A stretch of 64,000 bases of DNA from Platanthera guangdongensis (taxonomy: Eukaryota; Streptophyta; Magnoliopsida; Asparagales; Orchidaceae), in the NCBI GenBank assembly GCA_039583875.1, contig CM077162.1, positions 113,118,589-113,182,588 of the forward strand, in the 5' to 3' direction. A program made the position numbers and the translations under genes. Of the stretch, positions 43,138 through 55,400 are shown one piece after another (within the stretch, counting starts at the first letter, position 1; each line of letters begins with the position of its first letter). The notes under the pieces were generated by a model, which was not told where the DNA came from, ran no database searches, and worked only from the letters and a program-made list of their open reading frames with translations.

Positions 43138-44398
43138 AACGATTCTCAACTTGTGCGTTTGAAGCTCTTTCTTTTGCATAGGGAACCCCGCTCCCGCGAG
43201 TGTGCAATGAGTGCGTGTTGTTCCTTGGGGTTGATGTGAATAGTCCCCCTTGTGTTGCATATAGAACCCGGGATCGTAAGTAAGGGCATAGACATTGTGT
43301 GTGAAGCCTACCCGGACGTGTTTTGTCTGGATCGGTGATGTTGCATTTGATATGTTTTGCCGGAGAAGACTCCGTGCTTTGGGTTTTTTTTTGGGGTTTC
43401 TACGCGGTATATTGCAGCAAGGATCCTTGGAGGTTAGCTTCAAGGCGCACCCGGAAAACTGAGCGGAAACGTGTTCTGCTAACTTGGCGGTCTGGGAACC
43501 GGCCTTGATCATAACTGGGTTATGAGATTTTTTTGAAAAATTTCGGATCCGAGAGAAGCTTGGCCCGCACATAGGACTTAAATTGGACATGCGGCGTGAG
43601 CAACGGGCAAGTGGAATTGGACCTAGGCTATGTGGTTCGGTGCGAGAGACCCGAAGACGGCGACTGGCCGTTGGCATAGTCGGAGCCTTAGACGGTGGTC
43701 AGAAAGTCTAAATGCTCACATGTTGTTGCCATCCTGGGGGTGGTGGTGAATGCACTGATGGGTCAGGGTTCACCATGAATGTGCCCTGAGTGCACGGGGT
43801 GTTTGGCCGTGCGAGCCTACACCTGTGGCGAAATATGATTGCGCTATATATATTGTTGGGCTAATGTTATGCAGGGAAAGAGCACCGCCGTCCCGAGTAA
43901 GGGGCGGGGTCGTTATAATTTGGTCGGCTTTTAGCTTACCGTTGCTTTATTTGCCACCGTGCGGTGGTATTTGCTTGCAGGTGCTGCGGAGCCGAGCGCC
44001 AAATAGCGGGCTGGAGCCCATGTTGCTGTGCTGGCCCTAGAAGGCCGTAGAATAGCTGTTTTTATATTTATCATGTGTGGCCGGCCTGCGAGCCGATGTA
44101 TGTAAAACACTCTGTATTAAGTGAACATTTGTAAGGCCATAAGGCCATGTACCCGTTTCTGTGTATTTGGGGTTTCATTCCTGTTGTTGTAGCTGTGGAC
44201 ATTCATATTGATGGATTTAATTTTGGGTTCTTTCAATTTTAAAAACTTCCGCTAGAATGCTCTGTGTAGGACTAGTAGTCTTAACAGGATGGTTTGAATA
44301 TGCATTTAGTAACCCTTCCGACTGTCTTTGGTATATGACGTCGGGTTCCAGCTGGACCTTCTGTTATATGCCATGCGACGGATGGGGGTGTTACAATT

Positions 44399-44415
44399 TG
44401 GTATCAGACTTCAGG
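44399..44415 (+). promoter_or_regulatory. Primer binding site of J
   Basis: TGGTATCAGACTTCAGG lies three bases after the LTR. The first ten bases match the Met-tRNA complement; the rest has diverged from GCCAGG. Confidence 0.85.
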
Positions 44416-44618
44416 TTACTGTCAAGCTTAAATGAATTCGTGGGCGAATTCTTTTAAGGGGTGGTGAGCACATGTGTGTGTCATCGTGATAACATCAAAA
44501 AGAACCCATGAATGTCCACTTAGGAATGAAAATACACTTGTTTGGTGGAACCTGAGTGTTCCAATGATTGCTTTTAGCAATTTTTTTGTCGTCTAATCGT
44601 GTGTCTTTGCTACTATAG

Positions 44619-45776
44619 GCAGCTGGGAGCGGTGCTGGTCAGTCAGAGCGTCCGCAATCAGCGGAAAGTAGTGCACCAAGGGACGTGCCTGCTACACCTC
44701 CTTCAGTAGAAACCATCAGGATGGTGGCTGAGGCAGTGTTTGCAATGATAAATGCCCAACCTGTAGGGCAAATGCATCGCGCACCTCCTGTGAATTAGCA
44801 AGAACTGGTTAGGGTGGCAGAGCCGAGAGTGGTGGAGCGCGCAGCAGTGGAGTTGGTAGAGCCAAGAAGAACTACGGAGAGGCAGTTAAAGTATGTGATG
44901 GGCTTTAATCCTTCGAGGTTTAATGGGGCTGGAACGCCAACTCAAGCTGAGGACTGGCTCTCTTCCATAAAGAGGGTCTTGACGGCCACAATAACTAAAG
45001 AGTGGCAGAAGACCACCATAGCGACTTTCCTTTTGGAAGGTGAAGCGAGGCTGTGGTGGGACGAGATGGAGTTTCATCTTCTAGTGGGAAGGCAACTTAC
45101 GGATGTGCCGATGGAGGAATTTTCAAGATTTTTCCTAGCCAGATTTGTACCCTCTGCTCAGAAGTTGGAGATGGAGAATCAATTTCTTGGGTTGACTCAG
45201 GGATCCAGAAGCGTGGACGAATATCTGCATGAGTTCACACGGTTGGGTCGTTATGCTGGTGCTATGTTTTCAGAAGAAGAGAGGAAGACCAACCGATTCT
45301 ATGAGGGTCTTCGCGGCGATTTACAGTTACTCCTTGCTGGGACTAAGGCGCAGGGCTTCCTAGCCTTGGTCAATTCGGCCCGATCGTTGGAAAAGGTTGC
45401 GAAGAAAGTTTAAGAGAAGAGGGACCCAGGAGAAAGGAAGACCGAGTTCAAGGTGCCAAGTAACAAGACAGGTTTCCGCAGATGGAACAAGAAGCGGAGG
45501 ACTTCGAACTCAGCCCCTTCGGCTGATGCATCGGGGGAAACTACAAGTCGAGTCCCCGGAGCTTGCTACGACTGCGGGAAGACGGGGCATTTTGCTTGGG
45601 AGTGTTGGAGCGGACGTTCAAAGTCCGAGAGGAGACCTGGAGCGACTTATGAGGAGAAAGGGAAGGCGGTGGAGTCAATCGCATCCCATCATGCTCCAGC
45701 CCAGCCTAGAGTCTACAACCTTGGTCTGCAGGAGGCCATAAAGCAAGCGGACGTGGTGATAGGGTTTGTGTTGTGA
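44619..45776 (+). pseudogene. gag: Chromovirus Gag of J (exon 2), with stops
   Basis: One frame with nonsense codons at 44796-44798 (TAG followed by CAA) and 45411-45413 (TAA), no frameshift until 45776. Motifs: GFNPSRFNGAGTPTQAEDWL, FLLEGEARLWWDEMEFH, FSRFFLARFVP, LHEFTRLGRYAG, FYEGLRGDL, and zinc knuckle CYDCGKTGHFAWEC (about 45565-45606). Both stops are C-to-T changes of Gln codons when compared with E or F. It ends where the protease deletion begins. Confidence 0.88.
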
Positions 45777-46700
45777 AGATTCGGATTGGAGACCGGGAGT
45801 TTGATTTGCGGGCGTTGATTCTACCATTAGTGGAGTTTGACGTAATCTTCGGTATGGATTGGCTCTCGGAGCAAAGTACATGTATTGATTGCAACCGTAA
45901 AGAAGTCAAGTTGGGTCTGGACACTGATCGGGAGACTACTTTTGTGGGCATGAAGGGGTCAGGGAAAGTTCTGATATCGGCCCTTCAGATGTTCAAGGCA
46001 GTTCGATCTGGGGCAGAACTATATGTCACTCTAGTGCAGACTTTGACGCCTAAGCCTAGTTTGGACAGCATCCCATTTGTGTCCGAGTATCCTGATGTGT
46101 TTCCAGATGATCTCCCAGGAGCCCATCCTCAGCGGGAGATAGACTTTACTATAGAGCTGGTACTGGGTGCCAAACCGGTGTCACGCTCCCCCTATCGGAT
46201 AGCCCCAAGAGAAATGGCAGAGTTGAAGATGCAACTGCAAGAGTTGCTAGAGCAAGGTTATGTGCGTCCAAGTTCGTCGCCTTGGAGTGCACCAGTTCTC
46301 TTTGTCAAGAAGAAAGATGGGAGCTTGCGGCTTTGTATCGATTATCGGGAATTGAACAAACTTACGGAGAAGAACAAATATCCAATCCCGAGGATTGACG
46401 ATCCATTTGATCAGTTGGTTGGATCAACTGTATATTCGAAGTTAGATTTGAAGTCCGGTTACTATCAGTTGAGGATAAGGGAGAGCGACATCCCCAAGAT
46501 AGCATTCAGTACGCGGTTTGGGCATTACGAGTTCACGATTATGCCGTTTGGGTTGACGAATGCGCCATCCGTGTTTATGGATCTGATGAATAGGACGTTC
46601 AGAGAATACCTGGATCAGTTCGTGATACTATTCATCGATGATATTCTGGTGTATTCGCGGTGCGAGGAGGATCATTACAAGCATTTACACATGGTGTTGG
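45773..46700 (+). pseudogene. pol: Chromovirus PR remnant and RT of J, interrupted by G
   Basis: Begins with [16 protein letters not shown] and [10 protein letters not shown], the end of the protease region. The part that should hold the protease active site (Asp-Ser/Thr-Gly) is missing between gag VVIG and this segment, with a frame change. The RT is well preserved: [75 protein letters not shown] and the catalytic FIDD (46631-46642). Reading continues to HMVLV at 46700, where the LTR of G cuts in. The last codons of the open frame after 46700 are LTR sequence. Confidence 0.9.
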
Positions 46701-48810
46701 TGAAAGATATGGTACCTAAACACCTAGAGGGGGGGGGGGGGGGGTGAATAGGTGACCTAATCCTTTTCTAACTTTGTTGGCAGCCAAACAATTATATCAC
46801 AGATTTCTAACTAGTTTATTACAGCAATCAGCAATAATCAAACATACACAGCTAATCCACAGCACATTCACAGCACAGCACACAGTGATTTATAGTGGTT
46901 CCCCAAGATATGGGTACATCCACTTTCCCCCTTCGCCTATCTAGCAGTGTACTAGATTCGACCAAACTCCTGCACTGTCTCAGAACCCAAATTGGTTCCT
47001 ACCTCAGGCCCAAAGCCTTACAACTCAGCTTTATCCCAAAGCCTACACTCAGCCAATCAAGGCCTACACTCAGCCAATCCAAGGCCTACACTCAGAGATC
47101 TCAATCTCCTACACTCAGGCAAACAAGCCCTACCCTCAGCCTTTATAAATATAGGCTTACAATCACTCAGATCCAAAGGATCCTACAAGTTAAAAGATAT
47201 TACAAAATATAACTCTACAACTCAGAATAATAAGAGAGGAGTTGAGAGGTTCTTGATGAGTTCTTGGAAGAACTCAGCTGGATTCACCCTGACTTAGCTT
47301 TCTTTAAAGCTTCTTGAGTAGAACTGAATAAGGCTGAATCCTCTGCAGTTGTTCCTTGACCTCTGTCACTTAAGAATCAGAATTGAATCTGAATCCTTCT
47401 TCTCAGCCTAGTTCCAGAGACTGATTTCTTGGATGGAGCCCTCTCTCTCCAACTTCTTAGATCTGCAGTTGGACTGCAAGATCTTCTTGTGTTGATACTC
47501 TGTGTATTACTTCAACAATTTGATCAACCTTGACAGCAATCTGATCAATTACTTCAACTTATCTCAACAACTGTTTCTGTAAACTGTGGGTGCCTATTTA
47601 TAGGCCTTCTTCATGGTAACCGGCTGGTCCGGTTCATAACTGACTTCTGACATCTCTGACAGTTGTTGTAGACCGGCTGGATCGGTAGCTGTCATGTCAA
47701 CCAGTCACTTCTTGAAAATCTCTAACAGTCAGTAAGTGTCGAGACTTTCTGTCTTTAAGTGTCGACACTTATAGTCCAAGTGTCGACACATGTTGTGTAA
47801 GTGTCGACACAAGTCTACAAGGTGTCGACACAATTCCTTGTATTTCTCGACACAGATTCTTCTGTATGTGTCGACACTGAAATTGAATGTCGACACAAAT
47901 ACTTGTTCTTCTAGCTTTTGCTGAATTCTTCTAAGTGTCGACACATCTCCTTTGTGTCGACACAGCTTCTTGTGTTGAATCTGTCTAGTGTCGACACTGC
48001 TTCTTGGTGTCGACACATAGTCTTCTATGTTGAAACTTGCTGAGTGTCGACACAGCTCCTTGTGTCGACACACCTTCTTGTTTGTTGAGACTTCAGCTGA
48101 GTGTCGACACATTCCCATAGTGTCGACACTTGTACTTAGAATAATTTGTTGTTCTTTCTGTTCTTTGCTAAGTGTCGACACAGCTCCATGTGTCGACACT
48201 TTCTTCAAGTGTTGAGTCTTCTGTTGAGTGTCGACACATTGTGTTGAGTGTCGACACTTACTTCAAATGCTGACTCTTCTGCATAGTGTCGACACATTGT
48301 GTTGAGTGTCGACACTTACTTCAAATGCTGACACTTCTGCATAGTGTCGACATATTGTGTTGAGTGTCGACACTTGTACTTATACTCTGCAGACTTTTGC
48401 TGAGTGTCGACACAGCTCCAAGTGTCGACACTTTCTGGTGTAGACACAGCTTCACTGGGTGTCGACACAGCTCCTTGTGTCGACACTTTCTGTCTGCACT
48501 TTTCTTCACTGAGTGTCGACACAGCTCCAAGTGTCGACACTTTCTGTCTGGTGTCGACTCTGCTTCCCAGGTGTTGACACAATGACTCCAAGTGTCGACA
48601 CATCTTGTCTGGGTGTCGACACAAGTCTTCTTAAGTGTCGACACTTTCCCTCTGGGTGTCGACACATGGACTTAGAAACTTTTTGCTTCAGTCCAGTTCT
48701 TTCTTAACCTGCACAAGTAACTCAAACATTCATCAAATACATTATGATGTATATCATTGAGTTGAGTGAGGCTTCTTCAAATCAGGTACATTTGACCAAT
48801 GTACCCAACA
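46701..48810 (-). repeat. 3' LTR of element G (2110 bp)
   Basis: Plus-strand ends TGAAAGATATGG (46701) and ..GTACCCAACA (48810). Same contents as LTR A in inverse order: a G run of 16 near 46729-46744, the GGCCTACACTCAGCC repeat (about 47030-47140), TATA box 47594-47603 (minus) and GTGTCGACAC array (47735-48665). Polypurine tract 48811-48822 adjoins it. Confidence 0.95.
47735..48665. repeat. GTGTCGACAC palindrome array in 3' LTR of G
   Basis: About thirty-five copies or near-copies. Several differ from the sister LTR by loss of the CpG (for example GGTGTTGACAC at 48571 against GGTGTCGACAC at 59648). Confidence 0.93.
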
Positions 48811-49105
48811 ATCTCCCCCTATTTGGAGAAGTCATAACCCTTAGTCAATGATATACACCATCCATAATTAAAATTACAAAATGATGTACAGCAGATTATA
48901 AACAGCAGGGTAAACATAAACATGTAATAAATTTACACATGTATACACATTCAGCATTGCAAATAAGAAATAGATACTGCTTAGAACAACCATGAAATAT
49001 ATTTATCATATATTGTTCTAACATTGTTCCTTATACATTTTCCAAGGTTTACAAAAATGTTTTTCATTTAACAGATTACAACAAGCTTCAAGTTTAATTC
49101 CTAAT
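48811..49105 (-). other. 3' noncoding region and polypurine tract of G
   Basis: AT-rich sequence between the aORF stop and the LTR. On the minus strand AATAGGGGGAGAT lies directly before the LTR start. No ORF or palindrome is seen. H has the same segment at 59888-60182. Confidence 0.85.
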
Positions 49106-51943
49106 CTATTTCTGATCAGGTTCTTTGATAACTATTCCCTTTCCAGCTTGAACTTGAGCTTTGACAGGGGCTTCAGCAGGTTCAGCAGCAGCAGGCTTCT
49201 TTCCTTTTAAGTCCTTCTTTTTCAGCTCCTCTGCTTTGATTTTCTGCCTCTCAAAGTAGTGATACGGCTTGGGGAAGTACTTGCTAGGCTCCACAGCAGT
49301 TGGAGGTAGCTTTCCCATCTTAGCCTTCCTTCTGAATTGTACTACAGCCTCCTGCCTAATCTCATGCTTTCTCCATTCTGCCTCAGAGAACCATTTGTTC
49401 CTTTCATGAGCATTGTCCTTTGCAGCTTTCCATGCAGTAAGAATTATATTTCTAGAGGTAGGGCTCCATTGTTCAAAATCTGGCTTTTGTTCTGCTTGCT
49501 CCCTAAACCTCTTCTTTGACAACCTTGTCTCTTCTTCTTTGTTCATGGCCTCCTGCAGAGCTTCAGAAATAGGTTGAACAACCTTCTCAATATGAACATT
49601 GGCCTTGCCCTCAGTTGGGCTATACATGGTGCTGACATCTGCTTGAACCATGTCAAAATCTGGAGGTGGATATATTACTTGAGCTACTTCTTGTTGCTCA
49701 CCTCCAAGATATGCAGTTTGTATGCCTGATTCAGCCACATTATCATCATCACAAAGTGGAGGATAGCCCAGTGTAGCTCTGATGGAGTTAGATATCCATT
49801 TGGCATGGTTAGAGCTAGCTTTGACTAATACCCTCTCCCCCTTTATGACTTCTTTGGCCATATGGTCTCTGACATCATCCTTTTGAAACCTTATCTGGCT
49901 ATCCAAATACCTGATTCCCTCTTTAAAGTAAGGTCTGAGCTTAGTAAGCTGTTCAGAGATGGCCTTCTGGGAATCTTTAATGGCAGTCTTGACAGCAGAA
50001 ATCTCAGCTTGAAAGACCTTATCAAAGTCAGCCTTAGCAGCAGCAGTAGATGTTGAAGGTTCAGCAGTCTTATTCTTCAACTCAGTGACTATAGCATTAT
50101 GGGAGGCAGTCAAATTATCATTCATTCTTAACTGATTCTCCAGCACATATCCTTGCTTTACTGCTATATCATCTACCTGAGCCTTGATCTTCTCCTGGTG
50201 AGTTGCCAAATAGACCACTGCATTCCCACCCTTGTGGAAGCAGTCAGTCATTTCCTTCTTGTTCAGATTCATCTCAAATCTTATAGATTTGATATCTTGT
50301 GCAAGATCAAACTGTAGGGACTTGTGCCCTTCATCCACATAAGCCTCTATTGCCTTCCTTTGCTCATCCAACTTGATCTGCATGGCAATCATCAAAGCAC
50401 TATAATCAACTGTTGGAGCTTGTTGAACTATAGGCTGTGGGGCAATGGATTGCAAGGCTTTCTTGTAACTCTGACTTCTTATTTTAAAAACATAAAGTTT
50501 CTTCTTCTTGGCCCTAGCACTCTCCTCATCCTCAGAGGCAGAAGTGCTGGCAATATCAACCCTGTCCTTAGGGCTTTGAGGTTTGTCAGCTGGCACAGTA
50601 GTTGCCTTTTCAGTTTCCAGCCTAATAGGCTCTTCCAGAACTTCCATGTGCTCCCCCTCAGCAGCAGCACTCTTATTTTCAGCATCAATTTCTTGGTCAA
50701 AATCTGCATGATCCAGATTTAGAAACAAATCTTCCATTATATATTCATGAGGGGATGGAGCTGGAGATAGTCTTTGCTCTTCAACCACTGACTCAGGTAC
50801 CATTTCTTGTTCAGCAGATTTGTCTTCTAAAACAACATCTGGAACTTGTTTGTCTAGCTGGGTTTGCTGATGGACATCAGACAAATTAGCATCTTCTATA
50901 ATATAGTCTAAAGTTTTTAAGTCAGTGAGTACCTCTTGGATAATGACTGTGGCTTGCTCACTGTCTATAGTAGATGGTTCTTCTACTACTAGAAGCTCCC
51001 CCGGGCTGTGATCCCTATGGATGGGGCTAGCTTGAGGCAGCTCCCCCTGGATCTCAGCTACATCTTGAGCAGCAGGGGTCTTTACTACTGTCTCTTCCTC
51101 TTGCTCATCAGGTGTGAACACCACCTCTTCTTCACTCTCAGAACTGCTTGAGGACTCTTGTGCCACAACAGCAGTTTTCCTTTTCTTCCTGGGAGGAGAA
51201 TCTTTCTTAGTAACTGGCTTCTCTGGAGTGGGCAGTTCCTTTGACAGCACCCTTTCCCACCTAGAAAATATCCTGGAATCCATCTTCCTCATGTGGTTAA
51301 TCTTGCTTCCAGCAGCATTGCTCATTACCTCTGGTATTGTACCAGCTAGGTAGAGACTTAGTATTCTGCCCAGGTTGGGCTTCTTCAAGCTCTCCTTGAT
51401 TTTCTCATAGATTACCATTGACCAATCTGTTCTTAGGGTGAAGATAATTCTTGTCATGACATTGAACATTGAGGCTGACACCCTGTCATGCCCTCCAGGC
51501 TTACTGAGAATGACCTTTCTCACAATTTCAGATAGGAATTTTCCTTGACTGTTCATGCCTTTCCTGTTAAAGACAGAACCTATCTTCAGCTTTGGATCAA
51601 GTCCACACCAGGTAAGAGCTTCCCTGGTCTTGGATGTAGAAACTTCTTCTTCATCTTGAGTCTTAGGTATCTGGAGTACCTTCCTCAGACTTTTTGGTGA
51701 GACCTTGACTTTGGATCCATGCACTCTAGATTTGATTCTATATCCAGAGTCATCAACTGTAGCTCCAGTAAGGAATTCAAGAACTTCCTTTTTCCAAATC
51801 TTGGTTGGTTCTGAAACCAAATATTCTAGTCCAGAATCGCTGACTAGGGTTACCACCGATTGGATTTCTTGATCTCCATCATCGAACGCGCCGCGCACAA
51901 GTTCATAGCCTTCGTTAACGTTCTTCTCGAGATTGGGAGCCAT
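49106..51943 (-). CDS. Sirevirus additional ORF of G, 945 aa, intact
   Basis: Start ATG at 51943 (MAPNLEKN), embedded in AAACCCTAATGG and about 100 bp after a TATA box. Open to 49106. Same parts as aORF A: N-terminal domain (WKKEVLEFL, VHGSKVKVSPKSLRKVLQ, VFNRKGMNSQGKFLSE, FTLRTDWSMVIYEKI), basic PPRKKRKT (about residue 250), long acidic Ser/Glu region, KKKKLYVFK, a charged helical region (KKEMTDCFHKG, VDDIAVKQGYVLENQLRMND), and a conserved PDFEQWSPTSRNIILTAWK/YFPKPYHYFERQKIK end. Conservation of frame over 2.8 kb against A, which lacks most silent identity, suggests selection for a protein. No signal peptide or membrane span is seen. The role is unknown. Confidence 0.85.
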   Translation of the reverse strand: MAPNLEKNVNEGYELVRGAFDDGDQEIQSVVTLVSDSGLEYLVSEPTKIWKKEVLEFLTGATVDDSGYRIKSRVHGSKVKVSPKSLRKVLQIPKTQDEEEVSTSKTREALTWCGLDPKLKIGSVFNRKGMNSQGKFLSEIVRKVILSKPGGHDRVSASMFNVMTRIIFTLRTDWSMVIYEKIKESLKKPNLGRILSLYLAGTIPEVMSNAAGSKINHMRKMDSRIFSRWERVLSKELPTPEKPVTKKDSPPRKKRKTAVVAQESSSSSESEEEVVFTPDEQEEETVVKTPAAQDVAEIQGELPQASPIHRDHSPGELLVVEEPSTIDSEQATVIIQEVLTDLKTLDYIIEDANLSDVHQQTQLDKQVPDVVLEDKSAEQEMVPESVVEEQRLSPAPSPHEYIMEDLFLNLDHADFDQEIDAENKSAAAEGEHMEVLEEPIRLETEKATTVPADKPQSPKDRVDIASTSASEDEESARAKKKKLYVFKIRSQSYKKALQSIAPQPIVQQAPTVDYSALMIAMQIKLDEQRKAIEAYVDEGHKSLQFDLAQDIKSIRFEMNLNKKEMTDCFHKGGNAVVYLATHQEKIKAQVDDIAVKQGYVLENQLRMNDNLTASHNAIVTELKNKTAEPSTSTAAAKADFDKVFQAEISAVKTAIKDSQKAISEQLTKLRPYFKEGIRYLDSQIRFQKDDVRDHMAKEVIKGERVLVKASSNHAKWISNSIRATLGYPPLCDDDNVAESGIQTAYLGGEQQEVAQVIYPPPDFDMVQADVSTMYSPTEGKANVHIEKVVQPISEALQEAMNKEEETRLSKKRFREQAEQKPDFEQWSPTSRNIILTAWKAAKDNAHERNKWFSEAEWRKHEIRQEAVVQFRRKAKMGKLPPTAVEPSKYFPKPYHYFERQKIKAEELKKKDLKGKKPAAAEPAEAPVKAQVQAGKGIVIKEPDQK

Positions 51944-52040
51944 TAGGGTTTGGAGAATTAGTCTTGAGAAAAGAGAAATGTCGACACAATAGTTTTGGTC
52001 TCGAAACTTTGAAAGCGTGTCGACAATTAGAGACAGAACC

Positions 52041-52050
52041 CTATTTATAC
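52041..52050 (-). promoter_or_regulatory. Predicted internal TATA box for aORF G
   Basis: On the minus strand GTATAAATAG lies between the palindrome array (52095-52430) and the aORF ATG (51943). It is the same as 1819-1828 in A and 63118-63127 in H. Confidence 0.6.
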
Positions 52051-52094
52051 CTTTCTGATTTTGAAGATGAACAGGCGGGACAGCTAGCTTAACA

Positions 52095-52430
52095 TGTGTC
52101 GACACTGACAATAAGTGTCGACACTGACTTATAATGTCTCGACACACATGTGTCGACACAAGTTTAGTCAACAGATATTATGTGTCGACACTTGGTTATG
52201 TGTCGACACAACATAACTCGACACATCGTCGAGACTTTACTTAGAAAATTCTGAGTAAAACATAAGTGTCGACACCATATTGGATGTGTCGACACCTACT
52301 TGACATGTGTCGACACTAACATTCTGAAGTGTCGACACCACATTCCTAGATGTGTCGACACCTTTCTCCTGAAGTGTCGACACCACTATTCTGTGTCGAC
52401 ATAGACTTGTCTATGTGTCGACACCTTTTT
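52095..52430. repeat. Palindrome array between pol and aORF of G
   Basis: About fifteen GTGTCGACAC motifs or variants, homologous to 1443-1790 of A. The spacing and several spacers are conserved between A and G. Confidence 0.92.
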
Positions 52431-52457
52431 ACTTAGCCAATTTTCTATTCTGTAAAC

Positions 52458-55400
52458 TTAGTCTAAGTTTATCATTCCTAGTTCAATTTTGAATCTATTG
52501 AACTTAGCTTCTTCTAGTGGCTTAGTAAACATATCAGCTATTTGTTCATCTGTTTTAACATATTCAAGTGAAATATCTTCTCTTTCTACATGTTCTCTAA
52601 GAAAGTGATATTTAATCTCAATATGTTTTGTTCTACTATGAGATACAGGGTTATTAGCTATTGAAATAGCACTTGTAGAATCACAGTAAAGTGGAGTTCT
52701 ACTTACCTGAAATCCATAGTCCTCTAGCTGATGTTGAATCCACAGAAGTTGAGCACAACAACTTCCTGCAGCCACATATTCTGACTCAGCTGTGGAGATA
52801 GCCACACTAGTCTGCTTTTTGCTGTTCCATGAAATTAGTCTTCCACCTAGGAATTGACAGGTTCCAGTAGTGCTCTTTCTATCCTCTTTGCATCCTGCAA
52901 AGTCTGCATCTGAATAACCTGTTAGATCAAAGTCTCCATTCCTAGGGTACCAGAGGCCTAGATAGGGAGTGCCCTTTAGATATCTCAAAATTCTCTTGAC
53001 AGCAGTCAAGTGAGACTCTTTAGGGCAGGCTTGATACCTTGCACAAACACATGTAGCATACATGATGTCTGGTCTACTAGCAGTTAAGTATAATAGGGAG
53101 CCAACTATCCCTCTATACAAGGTTTCATCTACAGGTTTCCCTGCATCATCCTTGCTAAGAGACATACTTGACCCCATAGGAGTCTTCATGGTACTGGATG
53201 AATCCATACCATACTTCCTTATGAGTTCTAGGGTGAACTTTGACTGACAAATGGACAAACCACTCTCAGTCTGTTTAACTTGGAGACCCAAGAAAAACTT
53301 CAGCTCTCCCATACTACTCATTTCAAACTGACCTTGCATAAGTTTTGCAAACTTTTTGCAAAGGCTGCTTTCAGTAGACCCAAATATAATGTCATCTACA
53401 TATATTTGGACTAGTATGACATTGCCTCTAGATTCCCTAAGGAATAGAGTCTTATCTATTTTCCCCCTTGAGAACTTGTTCTCAATGAGGAAACTAGATA
53501 GGGTTTCATACCAAGCCCTAGTGGCTTGCTTTAACCCATATAAAGCTTTCCTAAGTCTATAGACATAATGAGGTAGATTTGGATCAACAAAACCTGAAGG
53601 CTGCTCCACATAGACTTCTTCTTTCAAATTACCATTTAGGAATGCTGACTTGACATCCATTTGGTATACCTTGAATCCTTGATAGGTTGCATAGGCCAAG
53701 AACATTCTTATGGCTTCTAGTCTGGCTACTGGAGCAAAGGTTTGATCAAAATCAATACCTTCTTCTTGCCTATATCCTTTAGCAACCAGTCTAGCTTTAT
53801 TCTTAATGATGACACCTTGTTCATCAATCTTATTCCTGTAGATCCACTTAACTCCTATTACATTGTGGTCTTTAGGTTTAGGAACAAGTTCCCAAACCTT
53901 GCACCTCTTGAACTGATTAAGCTCTTCTTGCATTGCTTCAGTCCATTGTGGATCCATTATTGCTTCTTCAAATCTTTTAGGTTCAACTTGAGACAAAAAG
54001 CTGGAATAGATTGCAGCATTCATGTTTCTACTCCTGGTTTGTACTCCTTGTCTTGGATCTCCAATAATCAGCTCTACTGGATGATCTCTAAGATGCCTGT
54101 GGGCTGGAGGCATCCTCACTTCAGGTTGAACCACTTCAGCATCTGCATCATGCTGTATTCCTTGGATTTCTTCAGCAATTGGCACATGTAGTTCTCCCCC
54201 TGGACAGCAGCTACTCTCCTCTCCTTGCTGTCTTGCAGCAGGCACTTCTTCTATAGTCAGCTTGTCCATTGTCTTTGTCAAACCTGTGGGGCTGCATACA
54301 TTGCTAGACAACTCATTATTAATAAGTTTAGTCTCATCAAAAACTACATGCACTGATTCTTCTACAACTTGTGTAGTCAAGTTGTAGACTCTATAAGCCT
54401 TACTATTATTGCTGTACCCAACAAAAATTCCCTCTTGGGACTTGGCAGCAAACTTAGTTATGTAAGACTTCCCATTGTTAAGTATGTAGCATTTACAACC
54501 AAAGATCATAAAATAGGATAGGTTATGTTTCCTGCCTTTCAATACTTCATAGGGGGTCTTGTTTAGCCCTTTAGTGATGGTAGCCCTATTTATAACATGG
54601 CATGCAGTGTTAACTGCTTCAGCCCAGAAATACTCAGGCAGTGATGTATCACTTAGTAGGGTTCTACCAGCTTCTATCAAGGTTCTATTTTTCCTCTCAG
54701 CAATGCCATTTTGCTGAGGTGTTCTAGGTGAAGAGAATTCTTGAAATATCCCAAAGTCTTCACATAGTTTTGTCATGCTTTTAGATTGAAACTCAGTACC
54801 ATGGTCACTTCTAATTTTGACCACAGTACTATCAAGTTCATTCTGAATTTGCTTGACAAAGCTGTAGAAGACACTAGGTGTTTCAGATTTCTGTCTTAAG
54901 AAGAACACCCAGGAAAACCTTGAGTAGTCATCTACAACTATAAGGGTATAGACCTTCCTACCTAAGCTGTGAACTGGCATTGGACCAAAGAGATCCAAAT
55001 GCAAGAGGTACAAACACCTCACAGCATCTTTGTTATCTATGCTTCTAAAAGAGGATTTGGTCTGCTTGCCTTTTTGACAAGCTGAGCAAATACCATCTTT
55101 AACACACTTAACTTGAGGACCATTCCTCACTAACTCTTTACTAAAGAGTTTGCTAATTGTCTTGTAGTTAAGATGGGCCAGCCTCTTGTGCCATTTGACA
55201 CAATGAGAGACTGTCTCATCAGCTACAAGACAAACTGGAGAACCATTGTTCTCAATCATAATGTCTAGGCAGTAGACATTTCTCTTCCTATAACCTGTCA
55301 AGATGATCTCTTGATCACTTGACCTCTTGCTATGACAACCATTTTTAACAAATGAGATGTCATACCCTACATCACTTAATTGACTTATACTTATTAGGTT

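Larger units (their letters stand above)
42405..44395 (+). repeat. 5' LTR of element J (1991 bp)
   Basis: It begins TGTAACACTCCG and ends GGGGGTGTTACA, followed by a primer site. It contains a GACACGGGCGTGTC array (about 42475-42835), a purine-rich leader (about 42975-43015), the Gag micro-exon (43112), an acceptor-like TTGCTTGCAGGTGC (about 43973-43985) and an imperfect inverted repeat around GGTTCCAGCTGGACC (44344-44358). Confidence 0.92.
42405..46700 (+). mobile_element. Ty3/gypsy chromovirus J, left part
   Basis: 5' LTR, primer site, gag, PR/RT start. It is inserted in the 3' LTR of F and is itself interrupted by Sirevirus G at 46700. Its pol resembles that of D. The rest lies beyond the window. 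Confidence 0.92.
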
